A stretch of DNA of 8,644 nt from Nitrospirota bacterium (lineage in GTDB: Bacteria > Nitrospirota > RBG-16-64-22 > JACRHK01). Positions within the stretch are counted from its first letter, which is position 1; every line of letters starts with the position of its first letter. The stretch lies in the NCBI GenBank assembly GCA_016217625.1, contig JACRHK010000264.1, forward strand, positions 1-8,644. Reading direction: 5' to 3'. The notes below the pieces were generated by a model. It was not told where the DNA came from, made no database searches, and saw nothing but the letters and a program-made list of their open reading frames with translations. Positions 1-4,961 of the stretch are shown piece by piece. The position numbers and the translations under genes are program-made.

Positions 1-47
1 AGGGCGGCCAGGAGGAGACCTAGGAGGACCAGCGCCCTCGTAATCAC
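1..47 (-). CDS. N-terminus of an exported protein (partial)
   Basis: Only the first 15 codons are visible; the rest lies beyond the low-coordinate edge. Read from a GTG at 47-45 the peptide is MITRALVLLGLLLAA: a short positively charged start followed by an unbroken leucine/alanine hydrophobic run. This is the form of a Sec signal peptide, a lipoprotein signal or a first membrane helix, and the visible part cannot tell which. The start is supported by a clear Shine-Dalgarno stretch (GGAGG on the minus strand, 58-54, six bases before GTG). The GTG also overlaps the TGA stop of the preceding nuclease-like gene as GTGA, so the two are probably translationally coupled. Function is unknown. Seen: the start, ribosome site and hydrophobic run. 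Inferred: export. Confidence 0.6.
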   Translation of the reverse strand, partial: MITRALVLLGLLLAA

Positions 48-949
48 AGCACCCCTCCCGTCTGCTGGAGGTCATCCTGGAAAACGCGGTTCAGGTTTCC
101 CAGGAGACTCCCTTTGCTCCCCACGACGTAGAGCCGATGGGCCCGGTGAAAAACCTCCCCTTCCAGGCGCTGCAAAGTCCCCTCCTGCCCCAAGGATCGC
201 AATCCTTCCTCCATCAACGGGATGATCTTATCACGCATCCGGAGCTCGGTGTCGATGACGAACAGGGCCAGATCGGGACGGAGGTCGCGGAGACGTTGTA
301 GAAACGCCTGGACCTGAGGGAGATCGATCTGCTTGGGGGGAGAGGACTTCGCCTCCAGATAGACGAGGCGCCCTTCCAGGTTGGCGACGACGTCGAGATC
401 CCCGCCGTGCGGCAGGCCGCGGACCTTGACCCCCCACAAGGCGGATACGGCGAACTCGCGCCGGAGCGCCTCGGCCAGGAACCACTCCAGGAGCCCTCCA
501 AAGCTCCTCACCGGATGGAGCAGCAGGCGATAGCGTTTCGCCCCTCCTCCCTTGCCCCGACGGCCGTCGGGGCGCTCCCCGACCGCGCCGAGTCCGATCA
601 GGAAACGGAGATGCGACTCCGCGACACGGGGCGCGCAGAAACGGGTCAGGTCCGACAGGCCGAACCCCCGTTGGCAACGGATGACGTCCCGGAAGATGAG
701 GCGGAATGAGTACCGCGCCATCCGGGGATAGAGAGCGTCGGCATGGGCCTCGGTAAAGCGCCGGACCGCCTCTTCTTCCAGCCGCCGCTTCCCCTGATGC
801 AGGGCAAACCCCCGCCGACGCAGGAGCGGCGCCACGGGGGTCGCGGTCTCCTTCAGCCGGCGCTTGAGGCGGCGGACCTCCCCCCGCAGACGCCGGATCT
901 CCTGTCGTAGGGAAGGTTCAATCGATTTTTGCTGCTGCGCGATCGGCAT
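44..949 (-). CDS. Uncharacterised winged-helix / PD-(D/E)XK nuclease-like protein
   Basis: The product is 301 residues and I cannot assign a named gene. Residues about 10-36 are an Arg/Lys/Glu-rich helix that could form a basic coiled coil. Residues about 80-143 look like a winged-helix domain: two helices, a candidate recognition helix around 107-120, then a basic glycine-rich wing at 127-139. Residues 150-245 resemble a restriction-endonuclease-like core: a helix containing Glu160, then GGDLDVV (Asp184, Asp186), a hydrophobic strand, and LEAKSSPP giving Glu199-x-Lys201, followed by a Gln-containing helix (212-220) and the strand LALFVID. This D...ExK layout is that of PD-(D/E)XK phosphodiesterases. 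No signal peptide or membrane segment is seen, so a cytoplasmic DNA- or RNA-acting protein is inferred. The ATG at 949 has no strong ribosome site. Its stop overlaps the next gene's GTG. It could instead be a catalytically dead DNA-binding protein; activity is unproven. Confidence 0.75.
   Translation of the reverse strand: MPIAQQQKSIEPSLRQEIRRLRGEVRRLKRRLKETATPVAPLLRRRGFALHQGKRRLEEEAVRRFTEAHADALYPRMARYSFRLIFRDVIRCQRGFGLSDLTRFCAPRVAESHLRFLIGLGAVGERPDGRRGKGGGAKRYRLLLHPVRSFGGLLEWFLAEALRREFAVSALWGVKVRGLPHGGDLDVVANLEGRLVYLEAKSSPPKQIDLPQVQAFLQRLRDLRPDLALFVIDTELRMRDKIIPLMEEGLRSLGQEGTLQRLEGEVFHRAHRLYVVGSKGSLLGNLNRVFQDDLQQTGGVL
54..58 (-). promoter_or_regulatory. Ribosome binding site of the exported-protein gene
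   Basis: GGAGG within a longer purine run lies inside the last codons of the nuclease-like gene, six bases ahead of the GTG at 47. It supports that start and shows why the two genes are likely to be translated together. Confidence 0.6.
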
Positions 950-990
950 CTTTCAACCATGACCGTGAGGATGCCGAACCGTGAATAGTA

Positions 991-1034
991 AATCCCCTCT
1001 CGCCCCCCTTTTCTAAAGGGGGGATGGGGGGATT
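991..1034. repeat. 44-base palindromic element, REP-like
   Basis: The ends are inverted copies of AATCCCC (991-997 and 1028-1034). The centre is a perfect 9-bp stem, CCCCCCTTT at 1003-1011 against AAAGGGGGG at 1015-1023, with a TCT loop. It lies alone in the gap between thiE and the nuclease-like gene. No uridine run follows it on the minus strand (the bases after the stem are CGAGAGGGGATT), so it is not a standard intrinsic terminator, although its strong stem could slow polymerase or protect a 3' end. The symmetrical, compact build suggests a dispersed REP/MITE-type intergenic repeat; copy number cannot be judged from one window. Confidence 0.65.
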
Positions 1035-1048
1035 ATTGTCGCAGATAA

Positions 1049-1075
1049 CCGTCACGGTCACGGGCCACGGTCACG
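1049..1075. repeat. Short degenerate tandem repeat (GTGACC/CGGTCACG type)
   Basis: On the plus strand, units of about seven bases related to GGTCACG recur: CCGTCAC, GGTCACG, GGCCAC and GGTCACG. The repeat reaches into the thiE stop codon: the TGA at 1073-1071 is part of a CGTGACC unit on the minus strand. It is AT-poor, unlike the octamer repeat elsewhere in the window, but sits in the same kind of place, directly at the end of a gene. Confidence 0.55.
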
Positions 1076-1718
1076 ATCTCGTCTTAGACCGCGATTGCTC
1101 CGCCATCCGTATCGCAGCCAGGAACCTCTCGACCGCCTCCTCAAGCCGGGGAGCGCCCAGGACGGCGGAAAGGACGGCGACGCCGTCCGCCCCGGCCTCG
1201 ATCACGTCGGGAACCCGTTCCGGCGTGATCCCCCCGATCGCCATGATTGGCAGTTCCACGGCGTCCCGGACGGCGCGGAGCCCCTCCAGACCAACGACGC
1301 GGGCCTCCGCCTTCGAGGTCGTCGGATAGATGGCGCCGACGCCGAGATAATTCGCGCCTTCGCGCGCGGCCGCCAGAGCCTCTTCCGGCGTCCGGGCGCT
1401 GGCGCCCAGGATGTCGCCCGGCCCGATCAACCGGCGGGCCACGGACAAAGGAAGGTCTGACTGCCCCAGGTGGACCCCGTCCGCCTCGACGGCCAGGGCC
1501 AGATCGACGTAGTCGTTGACGAGGAAGACCGCTCCGCGCAGGCGCGTCAGCTTCCGGATCTCCAGCGCCTCGGCATAGAGGGCCCTCCGGGAGAAGCGTT
1601 TAGACCGGAGTTGCACGGCGCGCGCGCCCGCCGCCAGAGCCCGTTCCGCCGTCTTTGAGAGTTCCAACCCGGGAAACCCGTCGGGATCCAGGATCAGCAA
1701 CAGGCCGCCCGGGAACAT
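1071..1718 (-). CDS. thiE: Thiamine-phosphate synthase
   Basis: ThiE joins the hydroxymethylpyrimidine pyrophosphate and thiazole phosphate halves to make thiamine phosphate, in the cytoplasm. The 215-residue product matches the family length and shows its landmarks in order on a TIM barrel: VQLRSK (35-40), FLVNDYVDLAL (65-75; Asp69 a likely Mg ligand), ADGVHLGQSDLP (79-90; Asp88 the second likely Mg ligand), LGASART (104-110), YLGVGAIYPTTSKAEA (124-139; Lys136 in the phosphate/pyrophosphate-binding loop), PIMAIGGITPERV (157-169) and the last barrel strand GVAVLSAV (179-186). The frame is open far upstream, but the first residues with family similarity begin just after ATG 1718, so I place the start there. 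That ATG overlaps the accC stop as TGATG, which suggests reinitiation, since no purine-rich ribosome site precedes it. The C-terminal tail is basic, and the stop lies in a short repeat. Confidence 0.93.
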   Translation of the reverse strand: MFPGGLLLILDPDGFPGLELSKTAERALAAGARAVQLRSKRFSRRALYAEALEIRKLTRLRGAVFLVNDYVDLALAVEADGVHLGQSDLPLSVARRLIGPGDILGASARTPEEALAAAREGANYLGVGAIYPTTSKAEARVVGLEGLRAVRDAVELPIMAIGGITPERVPDVIEAGADGVAVLSAVLGAPRLEEAVERFLAAIRMAEQSRSKTRS

Positions 1719-3061
1719 CACGCGCGCGGGACGAACCGATCCACAAAGGACGTGGTGTATTTCCCCCGGCGAAAATCGGGGTCCTGAACGATCTTCTGCA
1801 ACAGGGGGATCGTGGTGTGGACACCGGTCAGCACCGTCTCGTCGAGGGCGCGGGTAATCCGGCTGACAGCTTCCTCCCGGGTCTGGCCGTATGCGAGGAC
1901 CTTTGCCAGGAGGGAGTCGTAATGGGGGGGGACGCGATAGCGGGAATAGACCGCCGTGTCCACGCGGACACCTGGCCCTCCCGGCGGGATGAACTCCGCG
2001 ATCTCCCCGGGCGAGGGGGTAAAGTGTTCGGGGTGCTCCGCGTTCACCCGGACCTCGATGCAATGCCCCCGGTACGAGATGTCCCGCTGCTTAAACCGGA
2101 GCGGCTGGCCGCTCGCGATGAGAATCTGTTCCTTCACCAGGTCCAGGCCGGTGACCATCTCGGTCACGGGGTGTTCCACCTGGATGCGGGTGTTCATCTC
2201 CAGGAAATAGAAGTTCATCTTGCCGTCGAGCAGGAACTCCACCGTGCCCGCGTTCCGGTAGCGCACGGCCTTCGCCGCCTCCACCGCCGCGTCCCCCATC
2301 CGCCGCCGGAGCTTCTCGGTGAGGGCGGGCGAAGGGGACTCCTCCACCAGCTTCTGATGCCGTCGCTGGATCGAGCACTCCCGCTCTCCGAGGTGCACGA
2401 CGCGGCCGCGATCGTCCGCGAGGATCTGGATCTCGATGTGGCGGGACTCCCCCAGGTATTTTTCGATATAGACGTCGGCGCTGCCGAAGCCGGCCAGCGA
2501 CTCGGTCTGGGCGGTCAGGAAGGCATTGGGGAGGCTCACCTCCGTGTGGACCAGCCGCAGGCCCCTGCCCCCTCCTCCGTTGGCGGATTTAATGATGATG
2601 GGCAGGCCGATCTTCCGCGCGAGGCGCTGGGCCTCCCGGTCGTCGTTGATGACCCCCTGGCTGCCCGGGATGACCGGCACCCCGGCCTTCGCCATCATCT
2701 CGCGGGCCTTGGCCTTGTTCCCCATCAGCTTGATGTTCTCCGGGGTAGGGCCGATGAACTTGATGCCGGCGGAAGCGCAAACCTCGGCGAAGTTCGGATC
2801 CTCCGCCAGGAACCCGTATCCGGGGTGGATGGCCTCGGCATCGGTGATCTCCGCCGCGCTCAGGATGTTGGGGATATTGCGGTAGCTGGCGGCCGCATCG
2901 GCCGGACCCACGCAGACGCTTTCATCCGCGGCGCGCACATGGAGGGACTGCGCATCGGCCTCGGAGTAGACGGCCACGGTCTTGATCCCCATTTCACGGC
3001 AGGCCCGGATCACCCGGAGGGCAATCTCTCCCCGGTTGGCAATCAGGATCTTTTTAAACAT
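1718..3061 (-). CDS. accC: Biotin carboxylase subunit of acetyl-CoA carboxylase
   Basis: AccC uses ATP and bicarbonate to carboxylate the biotin carried by AccB, the first half-reaction of malonyl-CoA synthesis. The 447-residue length is that of a stand-alone bacterial biotin carboxylase. The N-terminal domain opens with FKKILIANRGEIALRVIRA; the ATP-grasp domain carries Lys116, Lys158 and the glycine loop GGGGRG (162-167); then come His235-Gln-Lys237, Glu275, Glu288, MNTRIQVEHPVTE (289-301, with Arg292 and Glu296) and EVRVNAE with Arg338. All expected catalytic residues are visible. There is no fused biotin or carboxyltransferase domain; the partner biotinyl protein is the gene just before it. 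ATG 3061 lies 17 bases after the accB stop without an obvious Shine-Dalgarno sequence, so translation may rely on coupling. The carboxyltransferase genes accA and accD are not in this window. Confidence 0.97.
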   Translation of the reverse strand: MFKKILIANRGEIALRVIRACREMGIKTVAVYSEADAQSLHVRAADESVCVGPADAAASYRNIPNILSAAEITDAEAIHPGYGFLAEDPNFAEVCASAGIKFIGPTPENIKLMGNKAKAREMMAKAGVPVIPGSQGVINDDREAQRLARKIGLPIIIKSANGGGGRGLRLVHTEVSLPNAFLTAQTESLAGFGSADVYIEKYLGESRHIEIQILADDRGRVVHLGERECSIQRRHQKLVEESPSPALTEKLRRRMGDAAVEAAKAVRYRNAGTVEFLLDGKMNFYFLEMNTRIQVEHPVTEMVTGLDLVKEQILIASGQPLRFKQRDISYRGHCIEVRVNAEHPEHFTPSPGEIAEFIPPGGPGVRVDTAVYSRYRVPPHYDSLLAKVLAYGQTREEAVSRITRALDETVLTGVHTTIPLLQKIVQDPDFRRGKYTTSFVDRFVPRA

Positions 3062-3078
3062 CGCGTCGGGCGATCGCG

Positions 3079-3531
3079 TCAGGCGGGCTCGATGAGAAAG
3101 AGGGGTTCGCCGTACTCCACGGGCTGCGCGCTCTCCGCCAGGATCTTGACCACGGTGCCGTCGGCCTCCGATTCGATCTCATTCATCAGCTTCATGGCCT
3201 CGATGAGGCAGAGGACCTGCCCCTTCTTCACCCGGTCCCCAATCTCCACGAAGGACTGGGCCTCGGGAGAGGGGGCGCGGTAGAACGTCCCCACGATGGG
3301 GGAAGTGACCGTTATCAAGCGATCTGTGGAAGAGATCGGCGCCCCGACCGGTCGGGGTTCTTGGGGGAACGCCTCCTCCATCCGGGGCGGAGCGGCCGCC
3401 GGCTCTCGCCCCTCCGGGAGGGGCGCGCCGCGGCGAATGCGCACCTTCACCCCTCCCCGTTCCAGTTGGAACTCGTAAATGTCCGTCCCCTGGAGGAGGG
3501 CGATGAGATCGCGTATCTCCTTGAGATTCAT
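3079..3531 (-). CDS. accB: Biotin carboxyl carrier protein of acetyl-CoA carboxylase
   Basis: AccB is the swinging-arm subunit that moves carboxybiotin between biotin carboxylase and carboxyltransferase in fatty acid synthesis. The 150-residue product has the usual three parts: an N-terminal region (1-35, beginning MNLKEIRDLIALL), a flexible Pro/Ala/Glu-rich linker (about 36-68), and a biotinyl domain (about 72-150). The domain contains SPIVGTFYRAPSPEAQSFVEIGD (the 'thumb'-bearing type of lipoyl fold) and the biotinylation motif EAMKLMNEI with target Lys114. The ATG at 3531 follows the efp stop by seven bases, with GGGTGAG overlapping that stop as a likely ribosome site. It sits directly before accC, the almost universal pairing, which keeps the two subunits in balance. 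Confidence 0.96.
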   Translation of the reverse strand: MNLKEIRDLIALLQGTDIYEFQLERGGVKVRIRRGAPLPEGREPAAAPPRMEEAFPQEPRPVGAPISSTDRLITVTSPIVGTFYRAPSPEAQSFVEIGDRVKKGQVLCLIEAMKLMNEIESEADGTVVKILAESAQPVEYGEPLFLIEPA

Positions 3532-3538
3532 CCGTGGC

Positions 3539-4105
3539 TCACCCGCGGACCCGTTCCACGTACGCGCCGGTCCGCGTATCGACCTTCACCAAGTCTCCTT
3601 CACTCAGGTAGAGGGGCACCTTCACAACCGCCCCGCTCTCCAGCCGGGCGGGTTTCGTCCCCCCGCTCGCCGTATCCCCCTTGACGCCCGGATCGGTCCC
3701 GGCGATCCGGAGCTCGACGAAAAACGGCAGCTCCACGGAGATGGGAATCCCCTTGTGGAAGAGGACCTTGATCACCATCCCCTCCTTGAGATACCCCCGG
3801 CTGTCTCCCAGGCATGACGCCTGGAAAAAGAGTTGGTCGAAGGTCTCGGCGTCCATGAAATGGAACTCTTCATCCGCCGCGTAGAGAAACTGCATGGCCT
3901 TCTCTTCCAGATCGGGCGCCTCCAGCTTCTCGCCCGAGCGGAAGGTGCGATCGATCACACTGCCGGTCCGGAGGCTCTTGAGGCGCGTTCGGACAAAAGC
4001 GCCCCCCTTGCCCGGCTTGACGTGCTGGAACTCGACGATTACGTACGGCTCGCCGTCCAACTCGATCTTGGCGCCATTGCGAAACTCGCTCGTCGAAATC
4101 ACCAT
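3539..4105 (-). CDS. efp: Translation elongation factor P
   Basis: EF-P binds between the P and E sites and helps ribosomes stalled on consecutive prolines form peptide bonds. The 188-residue length and the three beta-barrel domains fit the family: a KOW-like domain I from STSEFRNGAKIELDGEPY, domain II around 64-128, and an OB-type domain III ending in LYLSEGDLVKVDTRTGAYVERV, the conserved C-terminal signature. The tip loop reads KPGKGGAF with Lys33 at the position that is modified in many species; because it is lysine rather than arginine, EarP-type rhamnosylation is not expected. No EpmA/EpmB genes are present here. The ATG at 4105 gives the standard N-terminus, but the bases just before it are an AT-rich octamer repeat with no purine-rich ribosome site, which is odd for an abundant protein. 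Confidence 0.97.
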   Translation of the reverse strand: MVISTSEFRNGAKIELDGEPYVIVEFQHVKPGKGGAFVRTRLKSLRTGSVIDRTFRSGEKLEAPDLEEKAMQFLYAADEEFHFMDAETFDQLFFQASCLGDSRGYLKEGMVIKVLFHKGIPISVELPFFVELRIAGTDPGVKGDTASGGTKPARLESGAVVKVPLYLSEGDLVKVDTRTGAYVERVRG

Positions 4106-4107
4106 CG

Positions 4108-4163
4108 CTGACTTATTGACTCATTGACTTATTGACTTATTAACTTATTGACTTACTGACTTT
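4108..4163. repeat. Octamer tandem repeat, seven units of TTGACTTA type
   Basis: Seven consecutive 8-base units fill the whole aroQ-efp junction: CTGACTTA, TTGACTCA, TTGACTTA, TTGACTTA, TTAACTTA, TTGACTTA, CTGACTTT. Three are identical and the others differ at one or two positions. The tract is strikingly AT-rich next to its neighbours. On the aroQ side it supplies the last two codons (Ser-Gln) and the TAA stop; on the other side it ends two bases before the efp ATG, in the place where a ribosome site would normally be. Such tracts can change length by slippage. Confidence 0.9.
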
Positions 4164-4611
4164 TCTTTACCAGATCCAGGGCCGCCTGCAACCCCAGGAG
4201 ATAGCTGTGCGTTCCGAAACCCGAGATCTGCCCCACGCACACGGGAGCAAGGTACGAGCGATGACGGAAGGGCTCGCGCCGATAGAGGTTGCTCAGATGC
4301 ACCTCAATCGTCGGAATGCCGACCGCCGCCACCGCATCCCGGAGGGCCACGCTGGTGTGAGTCAACGCGGCGGGATTGATGACCAGGGCATCGTAGCGCC
4401 CCTTCGCCCCTTGGACCATCCCCACCAGATCCCCCTCGTGGTTGGATTGCCGGATGGTCACGGCCGCTCCTTTGGCCTTAGCGAGGGCGCGGATTTTCCG
4501 ATTGATGACCTCCAACGAGTCCCCCCCGTAGATTTCCCGTTCGCGGACCCCGAGCAGATTCAGGTTCGGTCCGTGCAGGACGAGGATCCGTTTCGTGGGT
4601 TTCGGGCTCAG
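4153..4611 (-). CDS. aroQ: 3-dehydroquinate dehydratase, type II
   Basis: AroQ dehydrates 3-dehydroquinate to 3-dehydroshikimate, step three of the shikimate pathway. The 152-residue product (from CTG 4611) has the type II signature set: RILVLHGPNLNLLG (8-21), Arg23 and Tyr28 of the flexible active-site lid (RERE-IYGG), QSNHEGDLV (55-63), INPAALTHTS (78-87, Asn79), EVHLSN (103-108, catalytic His105) and REPFRHRS followed by ISGFGTHSYLLGL. The frame has no ATG, GTG or TTG ahead of the essential GPNLNLLG motif: the first TTG (4515) would delete the lid and substrate loop. A CTG at 4611 fits best, as it overlaps the TGA of the preceding gene (CTGA) and has GGAG eight bases before it. ATC at 4587 is a weaker alternative; a sequence error is also possible. 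The C-terminus is encoded by the octamer repeat. Confidence 0.93.
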   Translation of the reverse strand: MSPKPTKRILVLHGPNLNLLGVREREIYGGDSLEVINRKIRALAKAKGAAVTIRQSNHEGDLVGMVQGAKGRYDALVINPAALTHTSVALRDAVAAVGIPTIEVHLSNLYRREPFRHRSYLAPVCVGQISGFGTHSYLLGLQAALDLVKKSQ

Positions 4612-4961
4612 AACTCCCGCTCCAGCTGATAGGAGGCCTGCTTCAGCAGGAACCTCCCTTTCCCCAGAAGACAGTTGGGACGGAGGAGCAGGGCCAGAAA
4701 ATATTCCGGGTTGATCCGGCGCAGGAGGATCGTGGCGCGGTCGGTCTGAAGGGTCACCTCCTTCGTAGCGCCGAAGTCTAAGGAGGCCGCAATCTCCTCA
4801 AGCGCCTTCACCATCGAGGATGCCTCAGCCCCCAGCGACTGGAGGTCCGCCTCCGGCTGGACGGCGTACTCTTCCACCACGATCCCGTCCATCCCGGAGA
4901 TCACCCCCCCCAAGGCTTCGGAACGACTGACCATCTCTTTCAGGATTTCCGCAAAGCTCAC
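4608..4961 (-). CDS. Roadblock/LC7 domain protein
   Basis: This 117-residue protein matches the small Roadblock/LC7 fold: an N-terminal helix (SFAEILKEMVSRSEALGG), the strand pair VISGMDGIVVEEY (20-32), a long central helix (about 38-60: LQSLGAEASSMVKALEEIAASL), then strands KEVTLQTDR-ATILLRRI and YFLALLLRP, and a closing helix. Proteins of this type bind and regulate small Ras-like GTPases, as MglB does for MglA, or act as dimeric scaffolds; no GTPase gene is visible in this window. Identification rests on the GMDGIVVE core and the order of secondary structures. The GTG start overlaps the TPR stop (GTGA) and its stop overlaps the aroQ start (CTGA), so it is sandwiched in a coupled trio. A work-alike role with the TPR protein is inferred. 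Confidence 0.78.
   Translation of the reverse strand: MSFAEILKEMVSRSEALGGVISGMDGIVVEEYAVQPEADLQSLGAEASSMVKALEEIAASLDFGATKEVTLQTDRATILLRRINPEYFLALLLRPNCLLGKGRFLLKQASYQLEREF
4614..4623 (-). promoter_or_regulatory. Ribosome binding site supporting the aroQ CTG start
   Basis: The minus strand reads GGAGCGGGAG here, inside the end of the Roadblock gene. The first GGAG ends eight bases before the CTG at 4611, a normal spacing; the second is only two bases away. It is the main sequence evidence that translation begins at CTG rather than further inside the gene. Confidence 0.45.

Noticed and set aside
1003..1023. Intrinsic terminator for thiE
   Set aside because: The stem is strong but no T run follows on the minus strand.
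1719..2063. N-terminal extension of thiE by 115 codons
   Set aside because: The extra residues are an out-of-frame reading of the accC end, rich in Pro, Arg and Gly, and have no ThiE similarity.
2560..2590. Altered glycine loop in AccC (KSANGGGGRG rather than more common forms)
   Set aside because: The first loop position varies naturally in biotin carboxylases and all catalytic residues are intact.
3069..3076. GCGATCGC palindrome between accB and accC
   Set aside because: It matches the cyanobacterial HIP1 octamer, but a single copy in GC-rich DNA is not evidence for that role.
1655..3283. Long plus-strand open frame of 542 codons
   Set aside because: It lies antisense to accC and part of accB, both unmistakable; in GC-rich DNA the opposite strand often stays open. 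The translation shows no recognisable domain.
4108..4163. CRISPR-like array
   Set aside because: Units are 8 bases with no spacers; this is a simple tandem repeat, as is the heptamer tract near gmk.
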